Source: Haliclystus octoradiatus
Lineage: Eukaryota > Cnidaria > Staurozoa > Stauromedusae > Haliclystidae
NCBI GenBank assembly: GCA_916610825.1
Contig: OU744451.1
Span: forward strand, 2,852,001-2,916,000
Length of the DNA stretch: 64,000 nt
Direction of reading: 5' to 3'
This document shows positions 22,401-29,200 of the stretch, piece by piece. The notes beneath the pieces were generated by a model. It had not been told where the DNA came from. It did no database searches and saw only the letters and a program-made list of their open reading frames with translations. How positions within the stretch are numbered: position 1 is the first letter of the stretch; every line of letters begins with the position of its first letter. The translations under genes and the position numbers were made by a program.

Positions 22401-24906
22401 ATATGTGCCTCCGTAAACAAATGTGCTTGCTTATTAAGGGACATCAACACTTTTACGGACAAATACAAACATGTGTGCACTGACAAGGAATCGAGCCCCG
22501 ATCTCCCTCACAAGGTGTGGACACTCTTGCACTGAGCTACAAGTGCACAGATGTATAAGTATGTAGGCCTATGCATGTAATGTATTTATGAGTGAAATGG
22601 TATTTTAGTGAAAAGATATTTTGAAACTTACCTAGCAGAGAGTCAGGTTTTGTACTTGAAAGTATTTAATAAAGGTTGGTGCTGCTGCCGGGCCGGGCAA
22701 GAAAAGGATTCATCATACCAAAAATACATAGATAACGTTTAATACTAATATATTAGCAAACCAACCTGATTAAAACACCTATGAGCTTATCAGGAATAGG
22801 GATAGACAAACAAATGACATGATAAGCCTATCATTTGAATATAGTAGGCTTTCCAACAGAAACAAAATGACTCTTAACGGCAGATAACATACCATCGTAA
22901 TCCAACAATTCTGCCAAAGGCAATGTTATTGAAAATTGAAGAAGGGTATGTCGGTTATCCTGAAAATAAATTAAAATGTTTATAGGGCCTACAATAGTTA
23001 TTAGCCTACATGTATTTTGTTATTAAATTATTTCTCACTAGCTTTTGAATTTGTTTGCTTTGTTAAAGTGTATATCCCGGATATTGGGAGATTGCTTCTT
23101 TAGATAGAGAAAAAATTTCTATCAGTACATGTTCTTCTTGTATTTTTACTTTGCGCAAGCATTTCCCCCTAAAAAATGCAATCAAAGTTACGTTTTTGTG
23201 TCTCACTCTTTTTCCTCAAACAGGAACCCACTTATTTCCACAAGAGAGTTTACACCGGAAAAAACACTAAACATTTTACTTATTTGTCTCTAAATGAAAA
23301 ACTGCTAAACCAAATGACAATTTGCTTTCGGAATAAAATTTTCAACGTTCAGCTGAAGATTTAGAGCTATATTTGATCAATATTCAAATTCCAGGTAAAG
23401 AGATATAAGCCTATAGATGGTGCGTATTAAAAATAGTCACATACCTTCAATATCCAGCAGCGATAACCTGCTTAGACGAAGTCGCAAAGAGGTGTTAATC
23501 GTGTGAGCACTTGAGTGAGAAATATCCAAAACTAAATACTTTTGACTTTAGAGGGTTTCCTGTTCGAGTAAAAAGAGTGCTCAGACACAAAATTAACCCA
23601 AAATCGTCACTTTGACTGCATTTTTGAAGGAGAAATGATCGCGCAAAGTAAAAACACAAGAAGATCATGTACGAATAGAAAATTTTTCTCTATCTAAAGA
23701 AGCAATCTCCCAATATCCGGGATATACACTTTAAAATGGTAGCCTAGGCCTATTTATGAAATAAAATATGAAATAATTTAAATAAAAATGAATACTAGCC
23801 TAATAATGTTTTGTTTTTTTGTGTTTTGTTTTAACAATCCTAGATTCTGGAAGGTTAGAGAAAATTCAGAACTTCAGAAGAAAATTGATATTTGTATGAT
23901 TTATTTGTCCAACATCAACAAAAAAACTCAAAATAAAATGTTGAAATGCCTCTAGGATTCCAGAAGGCTGAACCTTTTTATCGGAAATTGTTCATAAGAA
24001 AAAAGGAGTATATATCTAATTAAAAAAATATGCTTTAACCACATGTTGGCCTCGCAGCGGTATGCTTAGGATCTCATATCCAAATAGGCCTACAAATGCT
24101 TTCATTACTAGTTGTACACGGAATAACATAATTAACTTAATCAAATCTTTCTTCAAATGTCTATCCTGTAAAGTAAATTGTTGTAAAATTGTATTGTTAT
24201 TAGGCCTATATGTATATCTATATATTTATAAATCAGTCTTGTGAAAAAAAGCTTTTAGCTTATTCAAGTTCTGAATAAATCATGATGATGATGATGATGA
24301 TGATGACTAGTTGTAATGAAACAAATCATTAGATGAGTATTCAAATATTGCACTGGAGAAACTTTTGAGCCATGACGCTATTACAGAGCCTGCTTATCAG
24401 CCCCAAATATTGCTCATTCGGTAAATTATTCATACCTCAATTCACACCACCCCTGCAGAAAATAGTTAGAGAGTTCATGAACAGCTCATGAACGTTAAAT
24501 GGCCTTGATTTTCATGAAAAGTTCATGAGCCCTCACAAACAGTTCATTTGCAAAACATCACAACTTTTCATCAAACATGTCATATTAGCTAGCAGTCCGT
24601 CACAATGCAAAAATTATATCCATAACTCAGTTGAAGATGCTATGTGGAAAATCATGTGTTAGTTCACAGACCGTATGATTTTAAAATCTCAGGGCAGGTA
24701 CACATGCTAATTATTACCTCGCTTGCGTTGTTGTTATTTCTATCAACGTTGTTATCTTGACTACGTGTGACATGAGATTTGAGACGAGAGCCAGTCTTCT
24801 GAAGCCATATGCGTAATTGATCACAATCTGGCTTATCAGCATTTTTTACATTCATTCCGACATGTATTCCGTCATTGGCCATAGTCAAGTTGAATTTGGA
24901 ACCCAT
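4488..24906 (-). CDS. MCMDC2: MCM domain-containing protein 2 (MCMDC2), 19 exons
   Basis: Exons in order: 24906-24718, 22959-22893, 20632-20574, 19794-19691, 18816-18709, 17587-17483, 15946-15879, 15713-about 15561, 14097-14071, 13487-13366, 12790-12733, 12274-12221, 11412-11104, 9926-9778, 8558-8527, 7707-7563, 7113-6971, 4911-4863, 4595-4488. All phases agree; the sum is 2049 nt, 682 residues, against 681 in human. Recognition: a C-X4-C (C183, C188) and C-X2-C (C216, C219) zinc site as in human; GIFNELKLCLLLSLV matching human GTYNLLKLCLLMSLV; PGAVYLEG (457-464) at the Walker-B-like GGICFIGD; LTHEDFES; INAFYLSSRRLRG for YYLASRRIR; and VLVEDATIAILLYENSI near the C terminus. No Walker A GKS is seen. 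In mouse, MCMDC2 is needed for meiotic recombination and homologue pairing in the nucleus. Exon 9 (27 nt) and the exon 13 donor (11104, or about 11147) are less certain. Exon 8 lacks a GT donor. The start gives a 63-residue first exon with no homology visible. Confidence 0.88.
4624..4800. mobile_element. 177-bp TA-flanked MITE (family A), MCMDC2 intron 18
   Basis: It starts CAGTCAAACCTG and ends CAGGTTTCACTG, flanked by TA on both sides. Terminal inverted repeats are about 22 bp. The TA duplication and the CAGT..AACG-type ends suggest a Tc1/mariner or pogo relative. No transposase frame is present. The proximal end lies only 28 bases from the first base of MCMDC2 exon 19. Confidence 0.85.
5165..5236 (+). 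repeat. Three tandem 24-bp units
   Basis: Three exact copies of a 24-bp unit (TTTTCAATGGGGCAAAAATA then GCGA) stand head to tail, followed by a fourth partial unit. The unit is a multiple of three, so one frame repeats FNGAKIAI. There is no sign that it is translated: it lies in MCMDC2 intron 17, on the opposite strand. Confidence 0.9.
7907..8146 (+). mobile_element. 5'-truncated tRNA-derived SINE (family D)
   Basis: It matches the body of the SINE at 20746-21113: the 'ccatctaaggatgg.ggatggaatggtcc' segment, 'tgtgagtagctg.ggc.catc', 'gaaattgatctgcaatgtcg' and the 3' word 'agagccactc.tctagaaatagagga'. The tRNA head is missing. It lies in MCMDC2 intron 15. Confidence 0.75.
8805..8983. mobile_element. 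Foldback element with TTGGCGCACAGTT ends
   Basis: The left arm TTGGCGCACAGTTTCCTATG continues to GCTATTGATATTTG. The right arm is its inverse complement, ending AACTGTGCGCCAA. Arms are about 38 bp with two mismatches or gaps, around a loop of about 100 bp. No coding frame. It lies in MCMDC2 intron 14. The target duplication is unclear. Confidence 0.65.
10013..10189. mobile_element. Family A MITE copy, MCMDC2 intron 13
   Basis: A full 177-bp copy with TA on both sides, the CAGTCAAACCTG end and the CAGGTTTCACTG end. The internal words CTGTCTATA.TGGTCA occur twice as in the other copies. Confidence 0.85.
10270..10430. repeat. Near-perfect 150-bp hairpin
   Basis: Two arms of about 65 bases, TGAGGCAAAGTCTTTCCGTA and onward versus its complement ending TACGGAAAGGCGTTGCCTCA, meet at a short centre near 10352 (AATATTTTAATATACCGTC). 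The arms differ at only a few positions, so the copy is recent or maintained. It lies in MCMDC2 intron 13. It may be a MITE or, if transcribed, a hairpin RNA precursor. Confidence 0.7.
12000..12170. mobile_element. Family B palindromic element, decayed
   Basis: Repeated TTCATGAAC and TTCATAAAC words in both orientations (AACTGTTCATGATCTGTTCA, TTCATGAACTGTTCATGAAG) mark a member of the abundant palindromic family. The CCCCTGCG termini are not kept. It lies in MCMDC2 intron 12. Confidence 0.5.
12448..12624. mobile_element. Family A MITE copy, MCMDC2 intron 11
   Basis: A full-length 177-bp copy with ends CAGTCAAACCTG and CAGGTTTCGCTG. The flanking dinucleotides are AA, so the TA duplication has decayed. 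It lies between exon 12 (12221-12274) and exon 11. Confidence 0.8.
13017..13328 (+). mobile_element. Family D SINE interrupted by a family C MITE
   Basis: The tRNA-like head GGAGGATAAGCTCAGATGGC runs to 13079 and the SINE 3' end (AAAGAGCCATGCCTCTAGAA) resumes near 13247. Between them, 13080-13234 is a MITE with GGGTGCGACAA at one end and CCCGGGTCC at the other. Part of the SINE body is also missing, so the insertion came with or followed a deletion. Confidence 0.65.
13080..13234. mobile_element. Family C MITE inside a SINE, MCMDC2 intron 10
   Basis: It shares GGTTCAGCCTTCTGGAATCC and the distal TAGCCTTCCGGGATCTAGGA with the copies at 15406, 23835, 37959 and 62280. The ends are decayed (GGGTGCGACAA instead of GGGTCCGACAA). 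Confidence 0.65.
13560..14050. mobile_element. Cluster of family B palindromic elements
   Basis: At least three overlapping copies of the TTCATGAAC palindrome family, with residual ends such as CCCCTGCGAAAAACAGTTCA (13667), GTTTTTTGCAGGGG (13878) and GGCAGGGG (13968). Individual boundaries cannot be separated by eye. The block lies in the MCMDC2 intron downstream of exon 9. Confidence 0.65.
14366..14490. mobile_element. Family B palindromic element
   Basis: It runs from AACAGTTCAGGAGTTCATGA to TGAACTGTTTTTTCGCAGGGG. The arms are inverse complements through GTTCATGAACGTTTAATGGC. The left CCCCTGCG terminus has decayed to TGGGAAA. Confidence 0.7.
14504..14580 (-). mobile_element. tRNA-like SINE head
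   Basis: Read on the minus strand it has GTGGTTAGAGCATTGGACCT, a degenerate A box, followed by a B-box-like TTTTGAGCTCAATCCC. Body and tail are not clear, so this is a SINE relic. Confidence 0.5.
14769..15178. mobile_element. Two or more family A MITEs, nested or back to back
   Basis: A forward copy begins CAGTCAAACC at 14769 and degrades near 14946. It is followed by a fragment of the opposite end and then an inverted copy from about 14991 (TACAGTGAACC) to about 15178. The block lies in MCMDC2 intron 8 and is best explained by one copy landing in or beside another. Confidence 0.65.
15406..15561. mobile_element. Family C MITE abutting MCMDC2 exon 8
   Basis: It contains GACAAAAGGTTCAGCCTTCT and, at the other end, GCCTTCCGGGATCTAGGATC. 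Compared with the complete copy at 62280-62457 it lacks the terminal TTGTCGGACCCTG on the side that touches exon 8. That side is truncated at the exon. Confidence 0.7.
15561..15713 (-). CDS. MCMDC2: MCMDC2 exon 8, without visible 5' splice site
   Basis: The acceptor AATAG lies at 15718-15714. The frame continues the phase-1 end of exon 7 and reads through KIALDQLQLEKTLYKFNLI, which aligns with human KALRAFQGYSNNQPFRFQSL just before the NIGNEY segment carried by exon 10. The exon must end in phase 1 to join exon 9 or 10. No GT occurs between the conserved segment and the in-frame stop; the coding sequence instead runs straight into the GGGATCC end of a MITE (15406-15561). A weak earlier GTATAC donor in phase 1 exists at about 15673, but using it to exon 10 would drop the conserved stretch, and to exon 9 would create a stop. 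The 3' boundary given is therefore the MITE edge, not a proven splice site. Confidence 0.6.
16910..17270. mobile_element. Cluster of decayed family B palindromes, MCMDC2 intron 6
   Basis: TTCATGAAC-type words recur in both orientations (16973, 17039, 17079, 17235), with remnants of CCCCTGTGAAAACAG and GGGCCATTTAGCGTTCATG. Ends are not resolvable. Confidence 0.5.
17743..18187. mobile_element. 445-bp foldback element, MCMDC2 intron 5
   Basis: The left end GAGCGCCACA is followed by AAAACGGCAGGTTTCTCCGG. The right end is the inverse complement, CCGGAGAAACCTGCCGTTTT then TGTGGCGCTC. The arms stay complementary inward through AACTTGAAA and TTCATAAAAAT, so most of the element is one large imperfect palindrome. 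Frames in it are palindrome artefacts. No transposase. Confidence 0.75.
18364..18523. mobile_element. Family B palindromic element, MCMDC2 intron 5
   Basis: It runs from CCCCTGCCAAAAACAATTCA to TAAACTGCTTTTTGCAGGG, with GGGCCATTTAACTTTCATG in the right arm. Confidence 0.7.
19014..19165. mobile_element. Reference copy of the family B palindromic element
   Basis: This 152-bp copy is the clearest in the window. It starts CCCCTGCGAAAAATAGTTCA, ends TGAACTGTTTTTGCAGGGG, and is flanked by TA on both sides (19012-19013 and 19166-19167). Nearly every base of the left half pairs with the right half: GGAGTTCATGAACAGTTCAT against ATGAACTGTTCATGAACTCC, and CGTTAAATGGCC against GGCCATTTAACG. There is no coding capacity. 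Confidence 0.85.
19398..19518. mobile_element. Family B palindromic element, diverged, MCMDC2 intron 4
   Basis: It runs from AAAAAACAGTTCTGGACTTC to GGACTGTTTTTTTGCGGGGG, with TTCATGAACTGT words in the right arm. Confidence 0.65.
19993..20131. mobile_element. Family B palindromic element, MCMDC2 intron 3
   Basis: It runs from CTCCTGCAAAAACAGTTCAG to CTCAACTGTTCATCGCAGGGG, with TTTGGGGTCATTTAATGTTC in the right arm. Confidence 0.7.
20400..20475 (+). mobile_element. tRNA-like SINE head
   Basis: GTGTAGCTCAAAGGTTAGAG is a good A box, followed by an anticodon-arm-like segment and a poor B box (GGCTGCACTCCCAC). The fold is too degenerate for a working tRNA. Confidence 0.5.
20746..21113 (+). mobile_element. 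Reference copy of tRNA-derived SINE family D, MCMDC2 intron 2
   Basis: The head GGGGTGATTAGCTCAGTTGG (A box) and GTGGTTCAAATCCCCC (B box) form a tRNA-like unit of about 80 bases. A body of about 280 bases follows and is shared with copies at 7907, 13017, 32036 and 38985-39470. The 3' part contains a short hairpin, GAGCCACTCCTCTAGAAATA against GAGGAGTGG. No poly(A) tail is visible. Confidence 0.8.
21151..21308. mobile_element. Family B palindromic element, MCMDC2 intron 2
   Basis: It runs from CCCCTGCGAAAACAGTTCAG to GAACTGTTTTTCGCAGGGG. An additional decayed copy continues to about 21455. Confidence 0.8.
21960..22190. mobile_element. Two family B elements in tandem, MCMDC2 intron 2
   Basis: The segment GTTCATGAACCTTTACGGAC then AGTTAATGAA occurs twice, at about 22005 and 22107. 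Each is followed by CAAGAGCAG and a GTTTTTTCGCAG or GTTTTTTGCAGG end, so one unit of about 110 bp has been locally duplicated. Confidence 0.65.
22490..22555 (-). mobile_element. tRNA-like SINE head (antisense)
   Basis: On the minus strand it reads as TGTAGCTCAGTGCAAGAGTG (A box) then GGGGCTCGATTCC (B box). It is degenerate and a relic of a tRNA-derived SINE. Confidence 0.5.
23063..23734. mobile_element. Foldback element bounded by TTAA, MCMDC2 intron 1
   Basis: Arms of about 110 bp: left TTAAAGTGTATATCCCGGAT on through GGGAGATTGCTTCTTTAGAT, right its inverse complement ending ATCCGGGATATACACTTTAA. TTAA stands at both ends, which could be a TTAA target duplication (piggyBac-like) or part of the palindrome. 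The core holds no transposase, and the short frame at 23176-23364 has no recognisable domain. Confidence 0.7.
23835..23984. mobile_element. Family C MITE copy, MCMDC2 intron 1
   Basis: In inverse orientation: TCCTAGATTCTGGAAGGTTA at the left and TAGGATTCCAGAAGGCTGAA then CCTTTTTATCGG at the right. The extreme ends have decayed. Confidence 0.7.
24281..24306. repeat. (GAT)n microsatellite
   Basis: Eight or so perfect GAT/ATG units in MCMDC2 intron 1. Confidence 0.85.
24449..24545. mobile_element. Family B palindromic element, truncated, MCMDC2 intron 1
   Basis: The left end ACCCCTGCAGAAAATAGTTA and the GTTCATGAACAGCTCATGAA arm are present. The right arm stops near the centre. Confidence 0.6.
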
Positions 24907-26241
24907 AGTGAAACAGACAAAATACGTATATGATAGAATTATGATACCCCAATTATCAATATCACAGTGCCTGAGTTAAGAAATAGAATTCATTAAAAAG
25001 CTGGTAGGAACGGTACAAAACTGGCATCCTGGCTATTTTCTTCCAATCATAGTAGAGTAGCCTATATAGTATAAGTTATGAAAATTAATGATGTAAAGTT
25101 GTAAGAGGATTTTTTAAAAAAGCTAGGCTATATTGACCGGTCTGCAAAGCATGTTAGCTGTTATAGCTGGACCCCCGAGATGAAAATTTTTCTCGGAATT
25201 GCCGCCCCTGAAGCTGCAATTTTCACCGATAATTGGCTGTTAACATTGAATTTTTTGCCACTTTCTTCGTAATTTTTCCTGAAATGGTGGATTTTGGCGG
25301 CCCTGAAGTCAAAATTGCCGCCCCTGCCCCTAACTTTTATCGGTGCTGCTGTCCGCAAGATCTTGGCGAAAGTTGCCTTGCCATACTTTGCAAACCGGTA
25401 TATTGGTGTTAAAAATAAAAAGTCAAGCATTTTACCTATATCCTATCTACAAAAAATGATTGCTACTGTGTGGCGTTCAGCTTGTAACCCATAGCTAATA
25501 GGCTAGATTTTCAATTTGCAGCCTGGCCCTGAGCCTGAGCATTGAATTTCAGTAAGTTTCCAGTAGATAGAATAAATGCTAAACTCTAAAGGCTTTGTTT
25601 CTTCCACTTTGCCATTTATTCCTCGTGAAAGTATTAAATCCAAGTATGAAATATATTTCTTTTTTATTTGATAATTCAAATATGTAAACATAGTTCAAAA
25701 TAACAATTAATAATACAATAACAATAGGCATTATGTTAAAAACGTGGTTCAGATTTCCCGCCATCTTAAAAAATGTGATGACGAAGATGTAATGTGAGAA
25801 AGAGGTTTTCATATTTCAGAATAATACCAGAGAGGCTTCTAGCCTCTAGCCTGACAGGCTAGCTTGAAAACTTGTTGAAGGCTTTCGTAAACTTCCATTT
25901 AGAAACTATATATTCAAGTACTAAGCAATGAAATTTATCAAGGGGACATCATTAAAGCTTCAAACACACACTTTGCTCTTTAAATACTTTTAAATAACCA
26001 TAAACGCCCTAGAGAAGTACAAATTGGGCTCAGCAGAATCCTCACCAAGAGTATAAACCCTGATGGATTTCGCCAAAGAAAGCTGGAGCGAGAGTTTCGT
26101 TTTACTCAAAAGACTGAAAAGGAAGAAAGATTTCCAAAGAATGGAAACTTTGAACATTTATTACTGAAATTAATATCGATATATCATTATATACTGTTTA
26201 AAATTTAAAATATTTGATTAATTATTTAATATATTATCATC
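24907..26241. promoter_or_regulatory. Divergent MCMDC2/SEC63 intergenic region (candidate bidirectional promoter)
   Basis: The start codons of MCMDC2 (minus, 24906) and SEC63 (plus, 26242) face away from each other across 1335 bases, and no other gene intervenes. Both promoters must lie here unless there are distant 5' untranslated exons. The segment 25160-25340 repeats a GCCGCCCCTGAAG-like word three times and is the only GC-richer patch, which could be regulatory or a repeat. No TATA box or initiator can be assigned with confidence. Confidence 0.45.
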
Positions 26242-29200
26242 ATGGCCATGCAATTTGAATATGACGACAAAGGAACCACTTTTTATTACTTTTTATTGTC
26301 GTTTTGTGCAATGGTACTTATCCCGCTTACATACTATTTTTGGCCAGATAAGAACAAAGACGGTATGCTTGGCTTAGATTCCAAAACATGAAATTATTAA
26401 TTAATGATCAATGCTCTGTCTTGAAATCAAGAAATCCAATTTGATGCCAATCCGCACGAAGCATATCGATCAAAATTTGAACTTTTTATGCCAACACAAC
26501 ACATTCATTCATACTCATATATTATAACTGCCTAGGCTAACTCTAACTTTGGTTTTACAAATTATATGAAAATATATACCTATTGCTTACTGGTCCATTA
26601 GAGGCAACGTCATTGCCGCTAATAAGATAAAAGTTCTGTTTCTACTGCGACTATTTCGGTTGAGAGCTCTGGGCAATCGACGGCATCTTTTAATCATCTT
26701 TTAAGTTATTCAAAAATAATTGTTGTTTAGCCACTCTTGGTACATACATTTCAGCCCAGCGAAATTTTCTGCAAAATAGTCGAATAGTGGCTAATTATAG
26801 GCAAGAGCCTCTTCTTCAAGTTCAAGGATGTTAACAATAAGAACAAAGATTTTGATTGAGCAAAACACAATATGATTGATCGAGAAACTGCTAACTTTCA
26901 ACACTCTATTGTGAAAAAGTAATGAAAGAAAAGCGAAAATGTAGTGAGAAAGTAACGAGTAATTTCTCATCCTAAATGTAACTAGTTACAAGTAGAAGTT
27001 ACTAAAAAGTAGGCCTAACAATTACAGGTAATGTCATTACTTTTGTAATCGTTACTAACATCTTTGGTTACTGGTTTGGCAGTCATTTCAATCCTCATTT
27101 GTTTGACCCTAACAGATTTTTCTCTTTCCCAAGATCAAATCAGAATTCACTTACCCTGCTGGTAAAGTTACAAATCTCTAGAACCACTGCTCTAGGTAGG
27201 CCTAACTATTGCACAAGGTATGGCCTATGCCTATGCTCTAGGTAGGCTTAACCATTGCACCAAGGTAGTCAATGCGTAACCACTGCACTAGCTGGGCTTA
27301 ACCAATCCTCTAGGTAGGCTTAACCATTGCATGTAGAGTTGATCATTTCATGCTTTGTTTGTAGAATCGAAAAAGAAAATTTCAAAACCATGTTATTGTC
27401 CACCATGTATGGTAAAAGAAAAACATTTACAAAAGAAAGAGCCAGCTAGAACAACAACCAAGTATCTTACGTGAGTATATCTTGGAAGATAGCAAGTTAT
27501 ATAAACAGAAAATAATCAATATAAGTTTTCAAAGTGGACCTGACGTTTTTGTGGATTACCAAGTTCTACCAATATTGCGGAACAAGTTGCCTTTATAATC
27601 AAATTTGGCTGTCTCAATTTTTGTTAATTGACCATGTAAACTGGATAAACAAGTCTTATGAAATTTGAGATTGTGGAAATCTGGCAGAGAAGCACAAAAT
27701 CATAAGGTTTTCATTAATTGCTTTTGTTTTCATTTTCAAAACTAATCTATGTTATCATCCTTGGTGTTATAAAACTTGAATACAACAAATTTCATCTATT
27801 TTAGTATCTGAGCCCTAATGTTCAATGATAAACTCAATATTCAATTTTTTTCTTAATTTTGAATTCAAAAATCAAATCGTGTGCAAGGCTCCCAGAAGGC
27901 CTTTGTAACTCAAAAATGGAACATGCTAGAATTACGTTACTTTAAGTTTCACAACATAAAGTGATCATCAGGCGATTAATTTCAACTAGCATGTTTCATT
28001 TTTGATTCTCATTCTATAAGTGCTCTGATTATTTTCATTGAGCACTATACTAAGAACTGGTGTGGAAAAATCCCACTATTATTACTATTATATTCAGTGT
28101 TGTAAATACTCGTTACTAAAGTAACGCGTTACTCGTTACTCGTTACTTTTGGAGTAATTTTAGGAGTAATTAGTTACTTTTTTGAGAAAAGTAATAAGTA
28201 ATCTAATTGATTACTTTTTGAAGTAACGAGTATTATTTGAGAGAAAGTAATTGACGTTACTTTTCAAATTACTTTTATGATTAAAAAATATTTGCTTTGT
28301 TGTCTTGTGATAATTTTCAAAGGCGCTGCTGTCACTAAGTTCCGCTTTTTATTGTTCTGTCTGCGATGTAATCTCACATTATTTGCAGCTTTCACGAGAG
28401 CTATTCAAACCAGGTGAATTGTGTGATATATTACCAATAAACCCTATCCCATAACCTATTCTTCTCTGTTCTGACATTGTTCTGTTGATGAATAGATTCC
28501 ATAGTTTTTCACTTTTTATTTGAGTGAGTTTCGAATATTGAAAAGATGATGTAAAATTTATGGCTATATGAATAGATTGATAAGACAAAAATAAACCATT
28601 TTGATAAATCAAATGAAACCATTTATTTGTCAACTTTATTAAAAAGTTTTCAACGTCAATTTATGTTCTGCTGAAGTCACCAGTATTAAATTAATATTAT
28701 CAAATCGATCGTTCCCCTTCGTAAAAAAACAAGATGGCCGCCATGATTGTCAAAACGAGACATGTCTTTATCGAAAGGGAGGCAATATCTTTTGTTTCAC
28801 AAGTTAAAGTAATCATGAAGTAATTAGTAATTAATTACTTTTTTTGGTAAAGTAATTAGTAATTGTAATCAATTACTTTTTAGGCTGAAGTAATTAGTAA
28901 TGTAATTAGTTACTTTTGAGGAAAAGTAATTTGTAATGTAATTTATTACTTATCAAAAGTAATTCTCACATCACTGATTATATTATTGTTACTGCTTTTG
29001 TAACAACATTTATGTTGTGCTCAATCTTTGATGATGATGATGATTTGATGTCATATCAATCTAGATAATATTTGATGTGCTCAATTTTTATATTTATTAT
29101 CTGTACATAGACGAGGACTCTTGATTGCTGGTTGGGCAATATTGATTGCTGGTGGTATTAAAGTCTCACAATTTGAGAAAGAATTTATTGAATATGATCC

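Noticed and set aside
25161..25494. Overlapping frames of 66-89 codons in the divergent intergenic region
   Set aside because: Composition is driven by repeated GCCGCCCCTGAAG words; no domain, no splice sites, both strands open.
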